Positions 45,731 through 54,628 of a stretch of DNA of 64,000 bases are shown piece after piece. The stretch is taken from positions 567,061-631,060 of the forward strand of contig ML996695.1 in the NCBI GenBank assembly GCA_010356995.1, in the 5' to 3' direction. Positions within the stretch are counted from its first letter, which is position 1. Each line of letters starts with the position of its first letter. This stretch comes from Trichodelitschia bisporula. Its lineage: Eukaryota; Ascomycota; Dothideomycetes; Phaeotrichales; Phaeotrichaceae. The notes below the pieces were generated by a model. That model had not been told where the DNA came from. It did not search any database and was given only the letters and a program-made list of their open reading frames with translations. The translations under genes and the position numbers were made by a program.

Positions 45731-47424
45731 ATGACAAAGGCAATGGACCTCAACAGGTTCCCTAATGAGATTCTCTTCCAGATTCTCGAGACTACGGCCG
45801 AACTCAACCAGAAAGAGGGCGTCTCATACACCTTCGGTCTAACACAAACCGGTTACCCCGTTCAAAACGCGCCTCAACGCTATGTTCGCGGTCCTGTGCC
45901 TCCAGCCTTGCTGAAATGGGATGCTGCGTCTGCCCTTCGAATGGTCTGCCGGAGATGGCACGAATGGGGTATTCACTACGCCATGAAGAACGTTTACGTC
46001 AAAGCCTGGCGCGGGTCTGAGCGTTGGTGCGATTTGTCCATTCAACGAGGTGAGCATTTCTTGTCCATTCAAGACCCTTGGTTTTTTGTCGCTGGTGCGG
46101 GCTTTGGTACCGACGTCGTTCGAGCCTCGCCGGACCCTTGTCCGGCCTGGTCTTGAGGTGATGTCGACATTCCCGGGGTGTTTTCTGAGCTTTTTTCCTC
46201 CGACCCACAGTACACGTGACTAACAGCTTCGCAGACAAGTACAAGCTTTACGAATTGATCGAGAAGCCGCGGGGTATGTTACCCTTGGATCCATCAATTG
46301 TGGGGCTATGACTAACCTTCGCAGGCGAGCGCGTCTACCGTGACCCATGGCTCACTCTCCGCCGCACCAAGAACCTCTTCACCAAATGGCCTCTCGTTGC
46401 GCAGCAAGTCCGCCGGCTCTGGTTTGACGGACTGTATAATCCCGAAACTGATACTCAGATCATCGAAACCATCAAGAGCTGCACTAATCTCACCTCCGTC
46501 AGCCTGCCCTGGACGGTGCTGCGGCATGGGTCGGCACAGGACTGGGCTGGCATTCTCGGAACGCGACGCGAGTTCCCCCTGCGGTCGCTAGAGCTGCTTG
46601 CTGTGAACTTGTCTGATAAGCAAATGGAAGCTGCACAGAGCGTTGAGGATCAGCATCCGCTCGACTCCGCCGTGGTCAACTTTAGTCAGCTTCGACGGCT
46701 CAAGCTCTTTGGCGACACAGCTTACAGTGCCATTAATGACGATGACTTGAAGGCTATTGCACGCACGGCGACAAACTTGCAGGAATTCCATATCACCTGC
46801 ATGTCGACGGTCTCGATCGAAGGTGTCATGGCCATCGTCAAAGCGTCGAAGAAGACAATTCGGGTGCTCGAGCATTCCCCCCGGTCGCAAGATGGCTTTT
46901 ACCACCCGGACCCGGGCTCGCTGTCGGAGAATGAGCACATCTGCCATGTTCTCACCAGCTGCCCCAAGCTCGAGGATCTGTCCATCTCGCTGCCATCCAT
47001 GTGTTCTGAGCTCTTTGCCAACGAACGGGTGCAGTGGAAGGGGGATTGCCAGGTGCGCGCGTTGCGCCTGTGTGGCCACGAGGAGCCGGGGTCTCGTGCC
47101 GCCTCTGGTGATGCGCTGCGGAAGCTGCTGCGCCAGGCACGGAACCTGATCTCCAAGCGCGCAACCAGCAGCATTCCCGCCGAGCTAAGGATCGAGCTTT
47201 TCTTCGCCGACTTCATCTTTGACCCGCATATCAAAGCTGTACACGGCGACTTTGAAACTGCCGAGCTGTTTGCGCCTGGGTCGTGGCCTGCTCACAAGGA
47301 GAGGTCGCGCAAGGGGCCATATGGCAGCACTGGGCTTTACGGGAAGGATGAAGAGTACACTTTCGAGAAGTTGAACGAGGACGAGTTTTTCCGCGGCCTC
47401 GATATGGGCGTCCTTCGACTTTAA
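45731..47424 (+). CDS. F-box/LRR-like protein
   Basis: Three exons: 45731-46049, 46235-46273 and 46325-47424; GT-AG introns of 185 and 51 bases, 485 aa. The N-terminus MDLNRFPNEILFQILETTAE resembles a degenerate F-box, and ASALRMVCRRWHEWG fits its second half. The body reads like irregular leucine-rich repeats: PLVAQQVRRLWFDGLYN, IIETIKSCTNLTSVSLPWTV, FSQLRRLKLFGDTAYS, DDDLKAIARTATNLQEFHIT and VLTSCPKLEDLSISLPSM. Such proteins usually act as substrate receptors of SCF ubiquitin ligases; the F-box here is weak, so that role is inferred. The middle exon is just 39 bases and its junctions are supported only by phase and splice consensus. Fungal genomes carry many divergent members of this type. 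Confidence 0.75.
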
Positions 47425-48150
47425 AGGACATGACCGTTACGACTTGATTTTGCATTACACGTTCAGCATTGCAGCAGCCAGTTGAGCCCCGGAGTTTTTG
47501 TATCTATTTGCGGGCTGGGATTCATCTTGTCGATTTTCAGCATGGCGCTGGTGTGTTTACTTGCAATTCGGAGCCAGGTTGATTGTATGCGACATGTGGG
47601 ATGCATACTTTACCGGAGTTTGAATGCGGACAAAAAAAGGTTATTTGAAGGAAGTTTTATGGCTTGACGAAGGGTTTCATGGCGTTCTGATCATTGTATT
47701 TTTTGAGCTCTGTCTGAACATGCTGAGCGCGATACCTATCCATCATACTAATTTCAATTGTCTAAACACGCCTTTGACTATGACTTTATTGTTCGTGATG
47801 CTCGTAATGTGGTGTTAAAGACCGATCGTGGGTGATCGACGATTGACGTCAAAGATGATCTCCAGCCTTGCAAGCCACTGACGTCAGACGCCACCGCCAC
47901 CCCTTGACTTCTGCACCCCACCAAGCACATCGACGCCGAAATCCGTCCGCACCAAGCCCCACCGTCAAGTGTTTGTGCATATTTGACAGCATCACCACGG
48001 CAGTGTGAATCGGGCCTTGCGCCGTGTCGTCATTGGCCTGTCCACGCCAGATCACCCTGAGCGATTTAACCTGGAGACTCGTCGTGGAGCCGACGTTTCA
48101 ATTACATCGCACCGTACCGAATTCACTCTTTTCAGTCCCATGTACCAGCA
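47425..48150. other. Intergenic between F-box-like gene and lipase
   Basis: About 730 bases, tandem orientation: 3' untranslated region of the F-box-like gene (T-rich near 47480-47810) and promoter of the lipase gene. No gene is supported. Confidence 0.5.
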
Positions 48151-50295
48151 ATGCCCGGCATCAAGTTACCTCCCCGGCCCGACCCTCCACCCCACCCTCC
48201 CTCAATCGCGCCGCCGTCAACCCCGCCTCCCGTGCCCTCGGCAAACTCCTCCAAAGCTGGCCCTGCCCTCGCCTTTGCCGCGCAGGCGGAGCGCTTAGGG
48301 CTATATACGCGCACACAGGAAGAGGAAGAAACCGGTCTTGTGGGCCACACGCAAGCAGTCGCGGCGAAGTTTGTGACGGCGCAAGACCCGGTGGTGCAAA
48401 CAGCAGAAGGGGGTCGGCTGCCTGCAGTGCCCTTGGAGGAAGCGCTTGTGTTAAATGCGCTGCGCGGGGAGGTTGAGGGAGAAGCGCGCCGTGAAGAGAA
48501 AGTGCCGATTGGGGCTGTGAGGGAAGGGAGGGATGGAGCTCTACATGGCATTGGGTTTGGTGGACTTGGAGAAGAGAAGGGAGGTGGACGTACAGATGCG
48601 TCGCTTGGGGATCAAGCCCCGGTTACCCATACCAACCCACTGTTCCCGCAGCTGCCGATGTACGGCCCGCCTACGAGGATGAGGAACTTGGAGTGTAAAG
48701 TCTTTGCGGGTTCGTCGGCTGTAGGGTCCTTCTGCTTTCTCATGGTCATTGTGCTAGGAGCCTTGTTCACAAGTGTGCCAGATGCGATAAGAAGGATTCT
48801 CAAGGGAAAGAGACTGGAGGAGAGACCGCTTTGGGAACTTGAAAGGAAGTGTGCAGAGCGGAGAGAAGAAGCTGAGCGGGAGTGGAAAAGCCGAAGCGAA
48901 AAAGGGTTGGGAGGTCAGGCGGGATTCGGGGACGATAAAGACGATGGACGGGAGAGATTCGTACCTACGGAAGGCGGACCCGATCCCCTCGTCTGTGACG
49001 TTGGCTACTACGCCCGTCGCGTCGGTCTTGACTCCGAGAAGTTCCTCGTCCAGACTGAAGACGGTTTCATTATCGAACTCTGGCACCTCTACAACCCCCT
49101 CATCTACAAGCCTCGTCCACCCAACGAACGCGGGCCCCTCACCCCAGATGTCTTTACCACCTTCAACAACCAAACCTCTCCGCCCGATGGCACGGCAAAG
49201 TATCCCGTCCTTCTCATCCCTGGCCTCCTTCAGTCCGCTGGAACCTACTGTAGCACCGACTATAACTCCCTCGCCTTCTTCCTGGCTCACTCTGGCCTCG
49301 ATGTCTGGCTCGGCAATAACCGCTGTGGCTCCTTACCACGTCATGCACTTCTAAAGCCCGATGACCCGCGCATGTGGGCCTGGAACATCCGACAGATGGG
49401 CGTGCTAGACCTGCCCGCCCTGATATCGCGCGTGCTTCGTGAAACACGTTTCAAGAAGCTTGCGCTTGTCGCACACTCACAAGGAACCGCGGAAGTCATG
49501 GTCGCGCTGGCTAAGGAACAGCGGCCCGAGATCGGGGACTGTATATCGGTGGTGTGTCTGCTTGCACCGGCGGCTTATGCGGGCCCGCTGATCGGCAAGA
49601 TGTACTTCAAGTTCATGAAAGTCATCAGTCCTGGCATGTTTCGCGTCATGTTCGGAATTCGCTCGTTTATCTCTCTCATGCTGTCGATGCGGGGATTATT
49701 GCCGCCGCGGATATATGGTTTTCTGGGGTACCGCGTGTTCAGCTTCCTGTTTGACTGGACGGATGAGCGGTGGGACAATGAGTTGCGGAATCGGTGCTTC
49801 CAATTTGCCCCGGTGTACGTCAGCGCGGAGAGTATGAGGTGGTGGCTAGGCCGGGAGTGCTTCGCGCGGCACAAATGCATTCTGAGTACGCGAGAGGAGA
49901 TGCACATGGAAAACCAGGAAGATTCGGATGACGAGGCGGTCGAGGACGCGGCTGACGAGAAGGCGGAGGACCGTGGACGCTATGCATGGTACGATGAACA
50001 TGTGCCACCGATGGCTATCTGGGTTGCTGGGCGGGACGACTTGGTGGATGGACAGCGGCTGCTGCGGCGGTTCGAGCGCGGTCGCGAGCCGTTCGTGGAG
50101 GTGGTGCGGAGCAAGGTGATTGATGGATACTCACATTTAGACGTCCTCTGGGCCGTGGACTCGGTTGAGCAAGTTGGACGGGAGGTGTTGGAGTCGATAT
50201 GGAAGACGGCCCCGAAGGCTGAGCGGGCCAGGTGTCGGATACCTGTCGGGTGTGAGAAGCTGGAAGTGTTCAAGGGCAGGAGAGGAGACACATAG
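48151..50295 (+). CDS. Steryl ester hydrolase-like / acidic lipase-family lipase
   Basis: Intronless, 714 aa, ATG 48151. After a Pro-rich cytosolic head of about 185 residues, one transmembrane helix (FAGSSAVGSFCFLMVIVLGA, about 188-210) anchors the protein. The abhydro_lipase region begins at DVGYYARRVGLDSEKFLVQT, with EDGFIIELWHLYNP. The core has VLLIPGLLQSAGTYCSTDYN, GLDVWLGNNRCG, and the nucleophile elbow LALVAHSQGTAE with Ser443. The likely acid lies in VAGRDDLVDG and the histidine in YSHLDVLW. This membrane-anchored architecture matches yeast Yeh1/Yeh2 and Tgl1, which release sterol and fatty acid from steryl esters on lipid droplets or the plasma membrane. The specific orthologue is not assigned. 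The sterol acyltransferase that makes the presumed substrate lies about 9 kb away. Confidence 0.88.
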   Translation: MPGIKLPPRPDPPPHPPSIAPPSTPPPVPSANSSKAGPALAFAAQAERLGLYTRTQEEEETGLVGHTQAVAAKFVTAQDPVVQTAEGGRLPAVPLEEALVLNALRGEVEGEARREEKVPIGAVREGRDGALHGIGFGGLGEEKGGGRTDASLGDQAPVTHTNPLFPQLPMYGPPTRMRNLECKVFAGSSAVGSFCFLMVIVLGALFTSVPDAIRRILKGKRLEERPLWELERKCAERREEAEREWKSRSEKGLGGQAGFGDDKDDGRERFVPTEGGPDPLVCDVGYYARRVGLDSEKFLVQTEDGFIIELWHLYNPLIYKPRPPNERGPLTPDVFTTFNNQTSPPDGTAKYPVLLIPGLLQSAGTYCSTDYNSLAFFLAHSGLDVWLGNNRCGSLPRHALLKPDDPRMWAWNIRQMGVLDLPALISRVLRETRFKKLALVAHSQGTAEVMVALAKEQRPEIGDCISVVCLLAPAAYAGPLIGKMYFKFMKVISPGMFRVMFGIRSFISLMLSMRGLLPPRIYGFLGYRVFSFLFDWTDERWDNELRNRCFQFAPVYVSAESMRWWLGRECFARHKCILSTREEMHMENQEDSDDEAVEDAADEKAEDRGRYAWYDEHVPPMAIWVAGRDDLVDGQRLLRRFERGREPFVEVVRSKVIDGYSHLDVLWAVDSVEQVGREVLESIWKTAPKAERARCRIPVGCEKLEVFKGRRGDT

Positions 50296-50484
50296 AGACC
50301 TAGATTATAGAAATACAGAATCGAACCTAATTGTACTCGCCAACTGGAATATCACTTGGACAGCGGTCGTCCTGTAGGGCTATAGCAGATCAATATCGCA
50401 GCTTGATAAGGCTGACAAGTTATCGGCATCCAGCCCGGCCCTTATCGATACTGTGCCGCCTTCCGAAATCGGCAACCCGACTAC
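50296..50484. other. 3' flank of lipase gene, left flank of MITE
   Basis: About 190 bases between the lipase stop codon and the left target-site duplication of the transposon. It should contain the lipase polyadenylation region; no other feature is seen. Confidence 0.5.
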
Positions 50485-50492
50485 CATCACGC
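50485..50492 (+). repeat. Left target-site duplication of the MITE
   Basis: CATCACGC directly abuts the left inverted repeat and matches 7 of 8 bases of the right copy. Confidence 0.75.
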
Positions 50493-50513
50493 CAGAGATG
50501 CCAATAATCGATC
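50493..50513 (+). repeat. Left terminal inverted repeat of the MITE
   Basis: 21 bases beginning CAGAGATGCC; the reverse complement occurs perfectly at 50938-50958. Confidence 0.85.
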
Positions 50514-50937
50514 GATTATCGTTTAGAATCGAAAAATCGATGGATTGATCAAGTAATATCGATCCGATCAGAGTGAAAACATCGATCGAATAATCGAGTA
50601 ATCGATACCCAAAAGGGTAATGATATTTCCTCAACGGGAAGGAAGCCGTGACTTACATAATCCACGTAAGTATTATTAGCTGGCCTATTATATCAGGTGT
50701 AAAGCATTCCAGGTGTTCCTCCACCCTAATTTATTAGGCATCAATAAGGCATCGAGGCTGTAAGGTATCAGCCGCGGGCGAGTAGGCAGTCAGGTGACAC
50801 TTGTATGTAACTAGCTAGTCCCGATTATATGTATATTACCTGATGGGGATTTCTTAATGATAATCGTTATGATCGCGATCCAACGATCGATAACCGTTTT
50901 CTTAACGATCAATCCAATCAAGGTCTGAAAATCGATT

Positions 50938-50958
50938 GATCGATTATTGGCATCTCTG
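50938..50958 (-). repeat. Right terminal inverted repeat of the MITE
   Basis: Reads GATCGATTATTGGCATCTCT plus G on the plus strand, the exact reverse complement of the left repeat. Confidence 0.85.
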
Positions 50959-50966
50959 CATCATGC
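50959..50966 (+). repeat. Right target-site duplication of the MITE
   Basis: CATCATGC, one transition away from the left copy. It contains an ATG (50963-50965) that opens a 133-codon frame overlapping the threonine aldolase start out of frame. Confidence 0.75.
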
Positions 50967-51233
50967 GGAGCGCGTCTGTTTCCTCGCCCATCTCAACTCC
51001 AATGGTTAGCGCAACTCCCCGCCTTCTTCGCCTGGCGTTCCGCCACCCAGCAACCTTATCTCGTCGTAAGCCCGCGCCCCGCAATCGCGCCCTACGCATG
51101 TTACCCCGCATACTCACTCAACCCCGCAGTCCATCGCGTCCTACACCCCGCACATCATATCTCGCCCCTTCCCCGCGCCCTCTCCACATCCCCCACTCTC
51201 CTCTCAAACAACCCCTCTACGCCACCTACAACA

Positions 51234-52304
51234 ATGGCCGCCCTCCCCACCACCACCGCCTGGTCAACTCCCGGCCCTGCAACCCACGACTTCCGCTCCG
51301 ACGTCGTAACAACGCCGACAGCCTCCATGCTGTCCGCCATCGCCGAAACCACCCTCGGTGACGACGTCTTCCACGAAGACGCCACGACCGCCAATCTGGA
51401 GGCCCACATCGCCGACCTGACCGGCCACGAAGCCGGCCTCTTGGTCATGAGCGGCACAATGGGCAACCAGATCGCCTTGCGCACACACCTAGGCGGGCCG
51501 CCTCACAGCGTGCTCTGCGACGCGCGGTCCCACGTGCTATGCTACGAGGCCGGCGGGGCGGCGAGCCTGTGCGGTGCGCTGGTCGTGGGTGTCGAGCCGA
51601 AGAACGGGATGTGGCTTACGCTGGAGGAGATTCGGGATAAGGCGGTGTTGGACGGGGATGTGCATGGGTGTCCGACGCGGGTTGTTAGTTTAGAGAATAC
51701 GCTGAATGGGGTGCCGATGCCGCTGGGGGAGACGAGGCGGATTGTGGAGTGGGCGCGTGGGGAGGGGATTGTGTGCCATTTGGATGGGGCGAGAGTGTGG
51801 GAGGCGGCGGTGGCGGGGGCGGGGAGCTTGCGGGAGCTGTGTGGGGGGTTTGATAGTGTGAGTTTGTGCTTTAGTAAGGGGTTGGGGGCGCCGATTGGGA
51901 GCGTGTTGGTTGGGAGGAGGGAGTTTATTGCGAAGGCTAGGTGGGTGCGGAAGATGCTTGGGGGAGGACTGAGGCAGGCTGGTGTCATTGCTGCGCCGAT
52001 GATGGTGGCGGTTCAGGAGACGTTCGTGGGTGGGAAGTTGAAGGCGAGCCACGAGATGGCGAAGCGGGTGGAGAAGCTGTGGGTGAGCTTGGGAGGAAGG
52101 GTGAAGTTGCCGGTGGAGACGAATATTGTGTGGTTGGATCTCGAGGCATGTGGATGGGATTATCCGCGGTTCATTGAGCTGGCGAAGAAGCACGGCGTTA
52201 AGATTAGTGGGGCTAGACTCGTGGTGCATTATCAAATTTCGGATGAGGGTGTTAAGGCGTTAGAGGGGATTATGAAGGAGATGCTCCTGGGGGAGACGGC
52301 ATAG
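51234..52304 (+). CDS. GLY1: Low-specificity L-threonine aldolase
   Basis: Intronless, 356 aa, ATG 51234. A PLP enzyme that cleaves L-threonine (and allo-threonine) to glycine and acetaldehyde. Recognisable parts: HDFRSDVVTTPTASMLSAIA at the N-terminus, GDDVFHEDATTANLEAHIAD, the phosphate-binding SGTMGNQIALRTHL, SLENTLNGVPMPL, CHLDGARVWEAAV (aspartate facing the PLP ring) and the Schiff-base lysine, Lys215, in LCFSKGLGAPIGSV. The length is typical of the fungal enzyme. No clear in-frame targeting sequence precedes the ATG, so it is probably cytosolic. Codon choice changes strikingly along the gene: mostly C-ending codons before about 51480, then mostly G- or T-ending codons. The 466-bp MITE ends 275 bases upstream and may lie in its promoter or leader. 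Confidence 0.95.
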   Translation: MAALPTTTAWSTPGPATHDFRSDVVTTPTASMLSAIAETTLGDDVFHEDATTANLEAHIADLTGHEAGLLVMSGTMGNQIALRTHLGGPPHSVLCDARSHVLCYEAGGAASLCGALVVGVEPKNGMWLTLEEIRDKAVLDGDVHGCPTRVVSLENTLNGVPMPLGETRRIVEWARGEGIVCHLDGARVWEAAVAGAGSLRELCGGFDSVSLCFSKGLGAPIGSVLVGRREFIAKARWVRKMLGGGLRQAGVIAAPMMVAVQETFVGGKLKASHEMAKRVEKLWVSLGGRVKLPVETNIVWLDLEACGWDYPRFIELAKKHGVKISGARLVVHYQISDEGVKALEGIMKEMLLGETA

Positions 52305-53162
52305 TGGCTTACAGTAAGGTGGCTTCATTATCGTAGCTTCCTGGTCTCTTCAACGCTTGACAAGGAAATTAAGCATTCGAAACCAGCATCACCGAGTCCA
52401 CGGCTCAGAATAAATGACCTCCGACGCGGGCACAGCTTCCAGTCTAAGGTTTACGCCTCGAGTTTGTCTGCTATGGCTTTACCTACGACTCCGAACCCCA
52501 ATACTCAGCGGCCGAAGCAGCCGAAACCGCTGCCTCCGAGGCGGTCCCCGCCGAAGCCGAGGCCGAATATCTAGGGGGGGTTGGAATGGCTCTATTCGGG
52601 TTGAGTAGCAATGGGTAGATAAGACAAGCCTCGTAAGCGTCATGATGGGATGACTGCTTCCTTCATTGGCTAGCTAGTATTGAGATCTTTCTGATTGCCG
52701 ACTTCCTACGTGCTTTGTGATATTAGCTCATTGCCCGTGATACGTTCAGGCAGTTTTGAAAATGGAGAAGGGGTTGACGACACCATAGCAAGGTTGCAGC
52801 TACAATGGAAATGTGCTCTTCTTTTAAGGTCGGTTCGAACATACGCACACGGAGCGATCAGAAGCCGATTCTTGTCGATGCTGAATTTGTGAAGATCGTC
52901 GGGGCGAAGCCTCGTTGTATTCGACCTCAATTTGCAGCCCTTCTATCAAAGATATACGTTCTGATTGATAAAACATGGGGGGCTATTGAAGACGTTGTGG
53001 TAGTTTGGAAACACAGCTTCCAGCCGCGAAGTTGTGTGGGCTTTCCCCTCGGTCACGCATGTCGTCAGCTCAAGCAGCGCCGCCAAGACTCAGCCCAGAC
53101 CACCGCCGGCGCAACGACAACTGAAGCTCCTCCTCGTCCACCAACTCACCGAAACCGACACC
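52305..53162. other. Intergenic between threonine aldolase and complex I gene
   Basis: 860 bases. A frame at about 52447-52618 encodes an Ala/Glu-rich stretch (YSAAEAAETAASEAVPAEAE) that looks protein-like, but no ATG or linked exon was found. The rest is presumably promoter. Confidence 0.45.
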
Positions 53163-53821
53163 ATGCCAATGCCGCGGAGAGCTGCCATTCAAGCGGCACG
53201 GAGCCTGCTGCGCCAGCAGCCGCGGCGGTACGCCAGCCACGAGGCGCACGGCGCGCACGCTGAAGCCGCCACGGAGTCGTTCGGCGTAAGGAAGCCTCAC
53301 AAGGTCGTCTCTCGCATTGCGAAGCTAACACCCGGGTGCGCTGTGTAGAAAGGCTTCTATCTTACGCTTGCTGCCATTCCAGCGTCGTACTTCGTGTATG
53401 CGGCGTCCCGCGGCGACACGTGGTTCACGGACTACCTCCGGTCCTACGAGAGCTGGAACAAGACGTGGGAGGAGCGTAACGCGCTGCATACGACTATGGT
53501 TGAGCAGGCGGGTGCGGATCGACTGCTCTTCTTGAACTCTAAGGGTGCTGAGGCGAATCGCTGGGTGGACTTGCATTTCGAAGAGTGGGTGCTTCCGCAG
53601 CAGCAATATGCCGCTATTTGCAGCACTGACACCGTAATAGGGCCCTCAACTCTGGTTCCCCCTTCAATGTGCCTGCTGGCCACTACGCCAACGTTGACAA
53701 GGTCGTCGCCCATTACAGGAAGCAGAATGAGGAGGAGGACCAGGCCCGCATCGAGCGTACAAGCAAGAACCGGCCTATTGACCCCAAGCTTGCCAGTGTG
53801 GGTTACACATCCGGTGTTTGA
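53163..53821 (+). CDS. NADH:ubiquinone oxidoreductase 17.8 kDa-type subunit (complex I accessory)
   Basis: Three exons, 53163-53285, 53349-53584 and 53641-53821; GT-AG introns of 63 and 56 bases, phases agree, 179 aa. The N-terminus MPMPRRAAIQAARSLLRQQP then RRYASHEAH is an Arg-rich mitochondrial presequence. The mature part has ESFGKGFYLTLAAIPASYFV (a probable membrane helix), then SYESWNKTWEERNALHTTMV and EQAGADRLLF. NSGSPFNVPAGHYANVDKVV and YRKQNEEEDQARIERTSKN follow. This matches my recollection of the fungal 17.8 kDa accessory subunit of respiratory complex I in the inner mitochondrial membrane, which has no catalytic cofactor. Recognition rests on the ESFG, LHT.M.EQA and N.GSP.NVPAG motifs. 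Confidence 0.85.
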
Positions 53822-54628
53822 GCCAACTATTTTTGCTAGATGTACATAACGAGGTATTGAGGCGCCTTGCTCAAACATGTGCTTTTGGGAGTCGGCGATT
53901 CTTCGCTTCCTTGAATCGATGGTTTTCTTAAAAGCCGGCCACACTCCTACCGACATTTTGGAGTCGTGCAAAATTCGAAACATTCTACAGCGATAAGCCG
54001 AGACGAATTTTGTGAGCCGCCAGTGAGCCATGGCGATGCATACTGGGCAGCTAAATGGCAGCATCACCGCGGCACGAGTGCATGATTAAGAGTAAAACGA
54101 AAGGCAAAGAACAAGAAAAGGTGAGTGGCGGGACCGCTCATAGCTACTACCTATTCCTTCCAGGAAGACGAATGCTCCTTCCTTGGTGCACATCAGTGGT
54201 GAAGATATAAATATTCGAAAGCCGAACTCACTACCGCTATTTCCATGCCATCGATAACATCCCGTATGGTTGTGGAATGCCTCTTGCCTTTCCACGGTCT
54301 CTAGCTGCTCAATCCTTACTTTGTCCGTCGGAGCAAGTACTGTCAACATCCTCATTTTAGAACGGGTTCGTGGTCATCTACAGAGCCTTATTCATGTCCG
54401 CTCGCTAAGTCTATCCTCTACCCAATATGTCTCGCTGCAAGGGCTGAATCTAGCGTTTACAGAGGGCCGTATGCATCATGTCCAGCAGTCACAGCTTGAC
54501 GCAGCATCTTCAGACCTCAACCTCATCAGCATCCAAGACATATCCCAGACTGTCGCAGCCTGCAGCCGCGTGTCCTTAAGATTACCACCACGTAAACCAC
54601 TCAGTCCCAAGCACAGCAATCCTCCACC
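53822..54628. other. Convergent intergenic region, complex I gene and permease
   Basis: About 800 bases between two stop codons. A 120-codon frame at 54270-54632 has no domain and runs into the permease 3' end; it was not accepted. Confidence 0.5.

Larger units (their letters stand above)
50493..50958. mobile_element. Non-autonomous hAT-type DNA transposon (MITE), 466 bp
   Basis: Perfect 21-bp terminal inverted repeats, beginning CAGAGATGCCAATAATCGAT, lie at 50493-50513 and 50938-50958. They are flanked by an 8-bp duplication, CATCACGC at 50485-50492 and CATCATGC at 50959-50966, with one C/T difference. An 8-bp duplication and a CAG-starting inverted repeat are hallmarks of the hAT superfamily. 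The inside is AT-rich, has no coding frame of note and is packed near both ends with ATCGAT/GATCGAT motifs, which could be subterminal transposase-binding sites. The perfect inverted repeats and near-perfect duplication suggest a fairly recent insertion; the single C-to-T change is compatible with repeat-induced point mutation or ordinary decay. It lies between the lipase stop and the threonine aldolase start. Confidence 0.85.

Noticed and set aside
50963-51361. 133-codon Arg/Pro-rich frame resembling a mitochondrial presequence upstream of threonine aldolase
   Set aside because: It is out of frame with the aldolase, no intron joins them, and C-rich DNA trivially yields Pro/Arg/Ser/His in this frame.
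52825-52840. GGTTCGAAC resembling a tRNA B-box
   Set aside because: The closing CC is missing and there is no A-box or foldable tRNA around it.
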